Source: Bacteroidales bacterium | Lineage (GTDB): Bacteria; Bacteroidota; Bacteroidia; Bacteroidales; NBLH01 | NCBI GenBank assembly: GCA_027083715.1 | Contig: JALWNR010000252.1 | Location: forward strand, 1-5,185 | Reading direction: 5' to 3' | Length of the DNA: 5,185 nt | Shown: positions 1 to 5,185 of the stretch, in pieces | Position numbering within the stretch: position 1 is the first letter of the stretch | How the letters are laid out: every line of letters begins with the position of its first letter | Position numbers and translations under genes: made by a program | The notes under the pieces: generated by a model | The model's database searches: none | The model's input: only the letters and a program-made list of their open reading frames with translations | Told to the model about the DNA's origin: nothing

Positions 1-677
1 GTGCATTACGAAACATTAACCCGTCGCCTTATTTATTTTATTTCGATTTCGGCACCTTCAAGTTAATGGGTTCATCGCCCGAAGCACAAATTACGGTAAA
101 ACAGGGAACGGCAAGCATCAACCCGATTGCGGGCACCTTCAAACGCACAGGAGATGATTTAGCAGACAAATTACTGGCAGAAAAACTCTCTGCCGACCCG
201 AAAGAAAATGCAGAGCATGTTATGTTGGTTGATTTGGCTCGCAACGATTTAAGCCGTAGTGCCAATAATGTTGTTTTGGAAAAATTCAAAGAAATTCAGT
301 TTTTCAGCCATGTAATTCATTTGGTATCAAAAGTAAGTGGGCAAATTAACGACCGTGGTGCCTCGCTGAAAGTTTATGCCGATACATTTCCGGCAGGAAC
401 ATTATCGGGTGCACCAAAATACCGTGCAATGCAATTGATTGATGAAATAGAAGGACAAAGTCGCGGATTTTATGGTGGCAGTATTGGTTTTATTGGTTTG
501 GACGGCGATATGAACAAAGCCATATTAATCCGTTCTTTTTTGAGCAAGCAAAACACTTTACATTATCAGGCAGGTGCCGGAGTAGTAGATAAATCAGTAC
601 CGGAAAGTGAATTAAAAGAAGTGGATAATAAAATTGGGGCTTTACGAGCAGCCATAAAATTGGCAGAAGAAATATAA
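1..677 (+). CDS. trpE: Anthranilate synthase component I, C-terminal part (5'-truncated by window edge)
   Basis: This is the chorismate-binding subunit of anthranilate synthase, which converts chorismate to anthranilate using ammonia supplied by TrpG. The reading frame is open from base 3 to the TAA at 675-677, giving 224 residues, roughly the C-terminal half of a typical TrpE. It opens with ALRNINPSPY; NPSPY is conserved in TrpE and contributes to the tryptophan feedback site in enterobacterial enzymes. Next come PIAGT (fragment residues about 41-45), ENAEHVMLVDLARND (68-82), HVIHLVSKV (about 103-111), GTLSGAPK (132-139), GFYGGSIGF and QAGAGVV, all typical of the chorismate-utilising fold. 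Alanine in PIAGT, where aminodeoxychorismate synthase PabB usually has lysine (PIKGT), favours TrpE. So does the neighbouring trpG-trpD. The ATG at 66 is an internal methionine, not the start, because conserved TrpE sequence continues upstream to the edge. The N-terminal LLES-type feedback region lies outside the window. Confidence 0.96.
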   Translation, partial: ALRNINPSPYLFYFDFGTFKLMGSSPEAQITVKQGTASINPIAGTFKRTGDDLADKLLAEKLSADPKENAEHVMLVDLARNDLSRSANNVVLEKFKEIQFFSHVIHLVSKVSGQINDRGASLKVYADTFPAGTLSGAPKYRAMQLIDEIEGQSRGFYGGSIGFIGLDGDMNKAILIRSFLSKQNTLHYQAGAGVVDKSVPESELKEVDNKIGALRAAIKLAEEI

Positions 678-740
678 ATGCTACAATGAAATAATGCTGT
701 AATGCTTAAATACACTAATTTAACAATATAACAATTTAAC
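677..740 (+). repeat. Degenerate 8-bp tandem repeat filling the trpE-trpG spacer
   Basis: Eight consecutive 8-base units start at 677, 685, 693, 701, 709, 717, 725 and 733, and every one begins with AAT. The first four begin AATG (for example AATGCTAC at 677 and AATGCTGT at 693). The last three are nearly identical (AATTTAAC at 717, AATATAAC at 725, AATTTAAC at 733). The array begins on the last base of the trpE stop codon and ends two bases before the trpG ATG, so it accounts for almost the whole spacer. The phase does not continue into either gene. The repeat is seen directly. Its identity as an intergenic minisatellite is inferred. It also forms the A/T-rich leader from which trpG is translated. 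Confidence 0.8.
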
Positions 741-741
741 C

Positions 742-1311
742 ATGAAAATATTAGTTTTTGATAATTACGACTCGTTTACATACAATTTGGTGCATTATCT
801 GGAAAAAATCACCAATAAAAAAGTAGATGTTTACCGGAATGATGAAATTGCATTGGAAGACATCAACCAATACGATAAAATTGTACTTTCACCCGGACCG
901 GGGATACCCGAAGAAGCGGGCTTATTAAAGCCTTTAATCAAAGAATATGCTCCAAAAAAAAGTATTTTCGGGGTATGTTTGGGAATGCAAGCCATGGCAG
1001 AAGTTTACGGTGGTGAATTAAAAAATTTAGATACAGTTTATCACGGAATAGCCACGCCGGTGGTGCAAATCGGTAACGATAAAATCATTTATAAAGATAT
1101 ACCCGAAAAATTTGATGCAGGGCGTTATCACTCATGGATTGTGGATAATCATCATTTGCCGGATTGCTTTCAAATTTCATCATTCGACAGCGAAGGGCAA
1201 ATAATGTCGCTGTTTCATAAAGATTATGATTTACGCGGCGTACAATTTCATCCAGAATCGGTATTAACACCTCTGGGCGAAAAAATGATAAAAAATTGGT
1301 TGAATACCTAA
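742..1311 (+). CDS. trpG: Anthranilate synthase component II, glutamine amidotransferase
   Basis: This 189-residue class I glutamine amidotransferase hydrolyses glutamine and channels ammonia to TrpE. In many bacteria the same protein can also serve PabB in folate synthesis, but nothing here tests that. The N-terminus ILVFDNYDSFTYNLV is the classic TrpG/PabA opening. SPGPG (residues 50-54) is the oxyanion-strand motif. The nucleophile is Cys79 in GVCLGMQA, and His170 and Glu172 in GVQFHPES complete the triad. RYHSW (128-132) is the conserved RYHS motif. The full length matches stand-alone TrpG, with no fusion to trpE or trpD. One variant is Met82 in CLGMQ, where most TrpG/PabA proteins have histidine. 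The ATG at 742 puts the DNYDSFTYN motif at the usual position. No Shine-Dalgarno sequence precedes it; the leader is the AAT octamer array. The 64-base gap to trpE has no visible promoter, so co-transcription is inferred. Confidence 0.97.
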   Translation: MKILVFDNYDSFTYNLVHYLEKITNKKVDVYRNDEIALEDINQYDKIVLSPGPGIPEEAGLLKPLIKEYAPKKSIFGVCLGMQAMAEVYGGELKNLDTVYHGIATPVVQIGNDKIIYKDIPEKFDAGRYHSWIVDNHHLPDCFQISSFDSEGQIMSLFHKDYDLRGVQFHPESVLTPLGEKMIKNWLNT

Positions 1312-1314
1312 AAC

Positions 1315-1347
1315 TTTTGAACGTCAGCCGTAAAGCAGACTTCAAAA
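1315..1347 (+). other. Imperfect hairpin just after trpG (possible weak terminator or processing site)
   Basis: Three bases after the trpG stop codon, TTTTGAA (1315-1321) is the exact reverse complement of TTCAAAA (1341-1347). Inside this, GTC (1323-1325) pairs with GAC (1338-1340) and GC (1327-1328) with GC (1335-1336). One base is bulged (C1322), one pair is an A-A mismatch, and the loop is six bases. That gives 12 pairs in total. A short TCTTTT run follows at 1350-1355, which loosely resembles an intrinsic terminator tail. The stem is low in G+C and interrupted, so strong termination is unlikely. Partial attenuation between trpEG and trpDCFB, or an mRNA end-protecting stem, is a guess. Confidence 0.4.
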
Positions 1348-1412
1348 CGTCTTTTAAATAATTATTCGGATAATGAGTAATTAAATATCCATTTAACTAA
1401 TATACTAAAATC

Positions 1413-2399
1413 ATGAAAGAAATATTAAACGAATTATTCGAACATAAATCCCTCTCTTACGAAAGGGCAAAAGAGGTGCTGACAAATATCGGGCAAGGGC
1501 AATACAATCACAGCCAAATTGCAGCATTCCTGACTGTATTTTTAATGCGTAGCATTACCATCGATGAACTGGCAGGCTTTCGTGATGCTTTACTGGACTT
1601 GTGCATAAAAGTAGATTTAAGTGATTTCGAAACCATTGACCTATGCGGTACGGGTGGCGACGGTAAAGATACTTTTAATATTTCCACACTTACTTCGTTC
1701 ATTGTGGCAGGTGCAGGTTATAAAGTATCTAAACATGGTAATTATGGGGTATCATCGGGAGTGGGCTCGTCTAATATGCTGGAATATTTGGGCTATCAAT
1801 TTACCAACGATGCGGACAAAATTCGCAAGTCAATTGAAAAAGCAGGAATTTGCTTTTTGCATGCACCTTTGTTTCATCCGGCGATGAAAAATGTAGGTCC
1901 TGTGCGCAAAGAACTGAAAGTAAAAACTTTCTTCAATATTTTGGGACCAATGGTTAATCCTTCCTTTCCGAAAAATCAAATGGTTGGGGTGTATAATTTG
2001 GAGGTAGCTCGTTTGTATGCCTATCTGTATCAAAAATCAGATAAAAATTTTGCTATCATTCATTCTTTGAGCGGCTATGATGAAGTTTCATTAACCGGTG
2101 ATTTTAAACGGATAACCACTCAAAGTGATGAAATTCTTTCACCAGGATATTTTGGTTTTGAAAAAATTATGCCCGAAGAAATTGCAAGTGGTGGCAATGT
2201 GGAGCAAGCAGCGAAAATATTTTTGGATATTTTACAAAACAAAGGCACAAAAGCCCAAACTAATACCGTTTTGGCGAATGCAGCACTTGCCATTCAAATA
2301 ATGAACGGAAAAAGCATAACAGACAGCCTTGCTGAAGCAAAAGAAAGTTTGGAAAGCAGAAGGGCTTATCAGGCATTAAAAACTTTGTTGGAAATATAG
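1413..2399 (+). CDS. trpD: Anthranilate phosphoribosyltransferase
   Basis: This 328-residue enzyme transfers phosphoribose from PRPP to anthranilate, giving phosphoribosylanthranilate. It is a class III (TrpD-type) phosphoribosyltransferase with a small helical N-terminal domain (about 1-70) and an alpha/beta domain. The PRPP diphosphate motif CGTGGDGKDTFNIST lies at about 78-92, with GTGGD at 79-83. KHGNYGVSSGVGSSN (about 107-121) is the second PRPP/anthranilate loop. HPAMKNVGPVRKEL (155-168) carries Arg165 of the anthranilate site, and Asp223-Glu224 in GYDEVSLTG are the acidic metal ligands. The second loop departs from the commoner KHGNRxVSSxxGSAD form but resembles what I recall from Bacteroidota. 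The length is normal for a stand-alone protein without a TrpG fusion. The ATG at 1413 is the first in frame and gives the expected MKEILNELFEHKSLS start. The spacer before it is 101 bases, the longest in the window. The TAG stop at 2397-2399 overlaps a palindromic repeat. Confidence 0.97.
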   Translation: MKEILNELFEHKSLSYERAKEVLTNIGQGQYNHSQIAAFLTVFLMRSITIDELAGFRDALLDLCIKVDLSDFETIDLCGTGGDGKDTFNISTLTSFIVAGAGYKVSKHGNYGVSSGVGSSNMLEYLGYQFTNDADKIRKSIEKAGICFLHAPLFHPAMKNVGPVRKELKVKTFFNILGPMVNPSFPKNQMVGVYNLEVARLYAYLYQKSDKNFAIIHSLSGYDEVSLTGDFKRITTQSDEILSPGYFGFEKIMPEEIASGGNVEQAAKIFLDILQNKGTKAQTNTVLANAALAIQIMNGKSITDSLAEAKESLESRRAYQALKTLLEI

Positions 2400-2430
2400 T
2401 CATCAGATGACTTAAAGTCATCCGGTGACT
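2398..2430. repeat. Two-copy palindromic repeat in the trpD-trpC spacer
   Basis: Two 15-base copies sit head to tail with a three-base gap: AGTCATCAGATGACT at 2398-2412 and AGTCATCCGGTGACT at 2416-2430. The first is a perfect palindrome around its central base, and the second has one asymmetric position. As RNA each could form a six-pair hairpin with a three-base loop. Alternatively the two could pair with each other over 15 positions (one mismatch, one G-U) around a TAA loop. The first copy begins inside the trpD TAG stop codon, sharing its A and G. Related copies lie in the next two spacers. It resembles REP or MITE-type intergenic elements, but that is an inference. Confidence 0.8.
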
Positions 2431-2446
2431 ATCAAAGAAAATAAAA

Positions 2447-3232
2447 ATGAACATTTTAGACAAAATAGTTGTACAAAAAACAAAGGAAGTGGAAATAAAA
2501 AAGTCCGTTACTTCCATTAAAGAGTTGGAACACAGCGTTTATTTCAATATACCCTGTGTTTCGATGAAAAATTATATTACTGACCCGAAAAAATCGGGAA
2601 TTATAGCAGAATTTAAACGTCAATCGCCATCGAAAGGCATTATTAACGACAAAGCTGATGTAGAACAAACAACTGTTGGATATACAGAAGCAGGAGCATC
2701 TGCTTTATCTGTTTTAACCGACAAACAATTTTTTGGCGGTGATAATACCGATTTATTGGCTGCACGCAAAGTTAACTCCATTCCCATTTTACGAAAAGAT
2801 TTTACCATTGATGAATATCAGATTATTGAAGCAAAATCAATTGGAGCAGATACTATTTTATTAATTGCTGCCATTTTAGATAAAGAGAAGGTAAAAAGCT
2901 TTTCCAAAACTGCTCACCGTTTAGGTTTGCAAGTACTGTTGGAAGTACATAATGCAGAAGAATTGGAGGTTTTGTGTGATGATGTTGATTTGGTGGGCGT
3001 AAACAATCGCAATTTAAAAGATTTTGCGGTAAGCATACAAACTTCTATTGATTTGGCTGGTAAAATACCTGATAAATTTGTAAAAATATCGGAAAGTGGT
3101 ATTAGTGATCCTCAAAGCATTATTGAACTAAAAAAAATCGGTTTTCAAGGCTTTTTGATGGGAGAAAATTTTATGAAAACCGGTAATCCTGCCAAAGCAT
3201 GTAGTGAATTTATTTCTCAATTAGATAAGTAG
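2447..3232 (+). CDS. trpC: Indole-3-glycerol phosphate synthase
   Basis: This 261-residue (beta/alpha)8-barrel enzyme closes and decarboxylates CdRP to indole-3-glycerol phosphate. The N-terminal helix MNILDKIVVQKTKEVE precedes the barrel, as is usual. Catalytic residues by motif are Glu55 and Lys57 in IIAEFKRQSPSKG, Lys117 in ILRKDF, Glu166 in LLEVH, Asn186 in VGVNNRNL and Glu216 in KISESGI. These correspond to the Glu51, Lys53, Lys110, Glu159, Asn180 and Glu210 set described for the Sulfolobus enzyme. GFLMGENFM near 234-243 is the C-terminal phosphate-binding region. It is a single-function protein, not the TrpC-TrpF fusion of enterobacteria; trpF follows as its own gene. The ATG at 2447 follows an A-rich leader (AAAGAAAATAAAA) with no Shine-Dalgarno match. 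The 47-base spacer from trpD is mostly palindromic repeat. The stop is TAG. Confidence 0.97.
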   Translation: MNILDKIVVQKTKEVEIKKSVTSIKELEHSVYFNIPCVSMKNYITDPKKSGIIAEFKRQSPSKGIINDKADVEQTTVGYTEAGASALSVLTDKQFFGGDNTDLLAARKVNSIPILRKDFTIDEYQIIEAKSIGADTILLIAAILDKEKVKSFSKTAHRLGLQVLLEVHNAEELEVLCDDVDLVGVNNRNLKDFAVSIQTSIDLAGKIPDKFVKISESGISDPQSIIELKKIGFQGFLMGENFMKTGNPAKACSEFISQLDK

Positions 3233-3234
3233 TT

Positions 3235-3254
3235 GGGGTCAGAGAGTTGAATTC
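3235..3254. repeat. GGGGTCAGAG-type segment after trpC (possible repeat fragment)
   Basis: Two bases after the trpC stop codon comes GGGGTCAGAGAGTTGAATTC. It is markedly more G-rich than the surrounding A/T-rich spacers and sits directly before another palindromic repeat. From memory, GGGGTCAGAG followed by an AATT-containing tail is a recurring intergenic motif near IS200-like or REP-associated (Y1) transposases in various bacteria. I cannot verify this, and only one copy is present in the window, so its status as a repeat is a tentative inference. Confidence 0.25.
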
Positions 3255-3256
3255 GT

Positions 3257-3271
3257 AGTCATCTGATGAAT
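3257..3271. repeat. Palindromic repeat copy in the trpC-trpF spacer
   Basis: AGTCATCTGATGAAT matches the perfect palindrome AGTCATCTGATGACT at 14 of 15 positions, differing only at the penultimate base (A for C). It belongs to the same family as the copies at 2398-2430 and 3923-3936. It lies 25 bases after the trpC stop codon and 15 bases before the trpF ATG. The remaining pairing would still allow a short hairpin with a three-base loop in the mRNA. Confidence 0.7.
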
Positions 3272-3286
3272 AAAAAATAAAGAGTT

Positions 3287-3931
3287 ATGAAAATAAAAAT
3301 CTGTGGGATGAAATATCCCGAAAATATTGAGCATCTCGCTTTGCTAAAACCCGATTTTCTTGGATTTATATTTTATGAAAAATCAAAGCGTTTTGTAGGC
3401 GATGATTTGCTCATTAAAGACTTGCATATTGATAAAAATACACAAAAAGTTGGTGTGTTTGTGAATGCTTCACATGAATATATTCTGGAAAACATTAAAA
3501 AGCACGACTTGGATTTAGTGCAACTGCATGGTGATGAAACACCGGATTTTTGCGCATATCTTTTTAAACAAAACATAAAAATAAGCAAGGCTTTTCAGGT
3601 TGATGAGGATTTTGATTTTAAAATTTTAGATGTTTACAAAGATGTTTGCAGTTATTTTCTGTTTGATACCAAAACCAAGCATTACGGTGGTAGCGGACGA
3701 AAATTCGATTGGGATATTTTATCCGACTACGATAATGAAAAGCCTTTCTTTTTAAGCGGGGGAATTGATATAGATGATGCACAAAATATTAAGCAGTTGA
3801 AAGGTTTGAATATATTTGCCATTGACATCAACAGCAAATTTGAGATAGAGCCGGGCTTAAAAGATGTTGGTAAGATTGGTGTATTTATGGAAGAATTAAG
3901 GTTAAATCACAACGAAATTTCTGTCATCTGA
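3287..3931 (+). CDS. trpF: Phosphoribosylanthranilate isomerase
   Basis: This 214-residue (beta/alpha)8 enzyme carries out the Amadori rearrangement of phosphoribosylanthranilate to CdRP, the substrate of TrpC. The general base Cys6 lies in KICGM at the N-terminus, and the general acid Asp127 in LFDTKT. Arg35 in KSKRFV, VGVFVN (55-60), LVQLHGDE (78-84), GGSGRKFDW (134-142), LSGGI (156-160) and DINSKFEIEPGLKD (180-193) complete the family pattern, including phosphate-binding glycines. The ATG at 3287 places KICG at the standard position; the leader is A-rich, with only a weak AAAGAG close to the start. The C-terminus runs about nine residues (LNHNEISVI) past the usual family end near MEELR. 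The last two residues and the TGA stop at 3929-3931 are encoded by a copy of the palindromic repeat, which suggests the repeat landed in, and reset, the 3' end of the gene (inference). Confidence 0.96.
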   Translation: MKIKICGMKYPENIEHLALLKPDFLGFIFYEKSKRFVGDDLLIKDLHIDKNTQKVGVFVNASHEYILENIKKHDLDLVQLHGDETPDFCAYLFKQNIKISKAFQVDEDFDFKILDVYKDVCSYFLFDTKTKHYGGSGRKFDWDILSDYDNEKPFFLSGGIDIDDAQNIKQLKGLNIFAIDINSKFEIEPGLKDVGKIGVFMEELRLNHNEISVI

Positions 3932-3936
3932 TGACT
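3923..3936. repeat. Palindromic repeat copy overlapping the trpF stop codon
   Basis: GTCATCTGATGAC at 3923-3935 is a perfect 13-base palindrome about its central T; the following T extends the match to the family consensus. It is the reverse complement of the first trpD-trpC copy core (2399-2411). Read in the trpF frame it encodes Val, Ile and then two stops in tandem (TGA at 3929 and TGA at 3932). It therefore lies partly in coding sequence, and it is the only copy in the window that contributes sense codons. Confidence 0.8.
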
Positions 3937-3964
3937 AAAATGATTAACAACAAAACGCAGCATT

Positions 3965-5143
3965 ATGTACCAAGTAAACGAACAAGGATTTTACGGACAA
4001 TACGGCGGAGCATTTATTCCTGAAATGCTTTATCCGAATGTGGAAGAATTAAAAAATAATTATCTGAAAATTATTGAAACCGATGTGTTTCAAAAAGAAT
4101 TTAAACAACTTTTAAAAGATTACGTGGGCAGACCCAATCCTTTGTACTACGCAAAGCGATTATCAGAAAAATACGGCTGCAATGTTTATTTAAAACGCGA
4201 AGACCTGAACCACACCGGCTCGCATAAAGTAAACAATACCATTGGGCAAATATTGTTGGCTAAGCGTTTGGGTAAAAAACGCATTATTGCCGAAACAGGA
4301 GCCGGACAACACGGCGTAGCAACTGCCACTGTTTGTGCCTTAATGGATATGCAATGCGTAGTGTATATGGGCGAGATTGATATTCAGCGACAAGCCCCTA
4401 ATGTAGAGCGTATGAAAATGTTGGGTGCGGAAGTACGCCCTGCACAAAGCGGTAGCAAAACCCTGAAAGATGCCACCAACGAAGCCATTCGCGACTGGAT
4501 TAATAATCCGGAAGATACTTACTATTTGATTGGTTCGGTAGTGGGTCCGCATCCTTATCCTGATATGGTAGCGCGTTTTCAATCGGTGATTAGCGAGGAA
4601 ATAAAGTCGCAATTGAAAGAGCAAACCGGACGAGAAAACCCCGATTATGTAATTGCTTGCGTAGGTGGCGGCAGTAATGCCATAGGGGCTTTTTATCATT
4701 TTTTAGACAAAAAAGATGTAAAGCTTATAGCTACCGAAGCAGCAGGAATGGGTATTGATACCGATGAAACGGCAGCTTCGCTGAAAGTTGGTAGCCCGGG
4801 AATTATTCACGGAAGTCGCACTTATTTAATGCAAACTGAAGACGGACAAATCATTGAGCCGTATTCAATTTCAGCAGGTTTGGATTATCCGGGCATTGGA
4901 CCAATCCATGCATATCTGAATGATGTGAAACGTGCTGAGTATCTTAGTATTACGGATGCAGAAGCCTTGCGGGCAGGTTATATGCTCACCAAAACAGAGG
5001 GCATTATACCTGCTTTGGAAAGTGCCCATGCCGTAGCTGTTCTGGAAAAGAAAAAATTTAAGAAAGATGATATTATTGTAATCAATATTTCGGGGCGTGG
5101 CGATAAGGACTTGGCAACTTATATAGATTTGCTTAATGGTTAG
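3965..5143 (+). CDS. trpB: Tryptophan synthase beta chain
   Basis: This 392-residue PLP enzyme condenses indole with L-serine to give L-tryptophan, acting in the alpha2-beta2 complex with TrpA. The PLP Schiff-base lysine is Lys88 in HTGSHKVNN. Glu110 in AETGAGQHG is the catalytic acid/base, and the same loop (111-115) binds the serine carboxylate. GGGSN at 234-238 grips the PLP phosphate. Asp307 in [11 protein letters not shown], Glu345 in EGIIPALES and Ser376 in ISGRGDKD are the remaining known active-site positions, at nearly the same numbers as in Salmonella TrpB. The start [12 protein letters not shown] and the length are those of the TrpA-partnered TrpB1 class, not the longer TrpB2 class. 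The ATG at 3965 is the first in frame after tandem stops at 3929, 3932 and 3941. No Shine-Dalgarno sequence is visible. It lies 33 bases from trpF, the tightest junction here. The expected partner trpA is not visible. Confidence 0.98.
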   Translation: MYQVNEQGFYGQYGGAFIPEMLYPNVEELKNNYLKIIETDVFQKEFKQLLKDYVGRPNPLYYAKRLSEKYGCNVYLKREDLNHTGSHKVNNTIGQILLAKRLGKKRIIAETGAGQHGVATATVCALMDMQCVVYMGEIDIQRQAPNVERMKMLGAEVRPAQSGSKTLKDATNEAIRDWINNPEDTYYLIGSVVGPHPYPDMVARFQSVISEEIKSQLKEQTGRENPDYVIACVGGGSNAIGAFYHFLDKKDVKLIATEAAGMGIDTDETAASLKVGSPGIIHGSRTYLMQTEDGQIIEPYSISAGLDYPGIGPIHAYLNDVKRAEYLSITDAEALRAGYMLTKTEGIIPALESAHAVAVLEKKKFKKDDIIVINISGRGDKDLATYIDLLNG

Positions 5144-5150
5144 TCGGTTA

Positions 5151-5175
5151 TTAATAATATCTATGATATTATTAA
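5151..5175. other. AT-rich 11-bp perfect dyad after trpB
   Basis: Seven bases after the trpB stop codon, TTAATAATATC (5151-5161) is the exact reverse complement of GATATTATTAA (5165-5175), separated by TAT. The stem has 11 uninterrupted pairs but only one G-C pair, at the loop. No T-tract of the kind that ends an intrinsic terminator follows before the window ends. An ATG at 5182-5184 could start the next gene, but only four bases are visible, so this cannot be judged. The stem could mark the trpB mRNA segment end, act as a weak terminator, or be a chance product of AT-rich spacer sequence. Confidence 0.45.
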
Positions 5176-5185
5176 ACTTTGATGT

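Noticed and set aside
38..289. 83-residue minus-strand open frame opposite trpE
   Set aside because: It is fully antisense to conserved trpE sequence and has no supporting signal.
66..677. ATG at 66 as the start of a separate gene
   Set aside because: The same frame is open to the window edge and encodes the conserved TrpE segment ALRNINPSPY upstream, so Met at 66 is internal.
1312..1412. Internal promoter for trpDCFB in the longest spacer
   Set aside because: I found no convincing Bacteroidota-type -7 TAnnTTTG with a matching -33 element; AT-rich hits there are not specific.
1382..1412. Continuation of the AAT octamer array before trpD
   Set aside because: A few 8-base steps (CATTTAAC, TAATATAC) resemble the trpE-trpG units, but the AAT phase is not kept, so two or three loose matches are not enough.
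3931..4023. Small ORF of 30 codons starting at an ATG that overlaps the trpF TGA and running out of frame into trpB
   Set aside because: The TGATG overlap looks like translational coupling, but the product has no recognisable features, the ATG comes from the repeat, and it overlaps the well-supported trpB start in another frame.
4340..4699. 119-residue open frame on the minus strand inside trpB
   Set aside because: It lies wholly opposite strongly conserved trpB sequence, its translation shows no recognisable domain, and such antisense openings are expected from codon bias.
1..5185. CRISPR array, tRNA, rRNA, riboswitch or T-box in the window
   Set aside because: No spaced direct repeats of CRISPR type, cloverleaf or known leader motif was seen; any trp leader or attenuator would lie upstream of the truncated trpE.

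Overview
This window is the interior of a tryptophan biosynthesis operon. It holds six consecutive genes on the + strand, in the order trpE (3' part only), trpG, trpD, trpC, trpF, trpB. The left edge cuts trpE about halfway through. The right edge falls 42 bases after trpB, where trpA would be expected but cannot be seen. No other genes are supported, and the antisense and alternate-frame ORFs look like shadows of these six.

The organism is most likely a member of the Bacteroidota (inference). The DNA is AT-rich, and the starts lack recognisable Shine-Dalgarno sequences and sit behind A/T-rich leaders. Every pathway step is a separate, unfused gene in the order E-G-D-C-F-B, and several motif variants (for example KHGNYGVSS in TrpD) fit what I recall of that phylum. 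I could not run a search to confirm this.

The genes cover the pathway from chorismate to tryptophan except for TrpA. TrpE and TrpG make anthranilate from chorismate and glutamine. TrpD adds phosphoribose from PRPP, TrpF isomerises the product, TrpC closes the indole ring to give indole-3-glycerol phosphate, and TrpB condenses indole with serine. All visible catalytic residues are intact, so the genes look functional.

The unusual part is the spacers (33 to 101 bases), most of which hold repeat or dyad structure. The trpE-trpG spacer is a degenerate run of eight 8-base units, each beginning AAT, that fills the gap almost exactly. The trpG-trpD spacer starts with an imperfect hairpin. The trpD-trpC, trpC-trpF and trpF-trpB spacers carry copies of one short palindrome, core GTCATCWGATGAC. 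One copy supplies the trpF stop codon, and another overlaps the trpD stop codon. The trpC-trpF spacer also has a GGGGTCAGAG-type segment, and the bases after trpB form an AT-rich 11-bp dyad. I read these as small REP-like or minisatellite elements lodged between operon genes, possibly tuning segmental mRNA stability. No undescribed protein system is visible.
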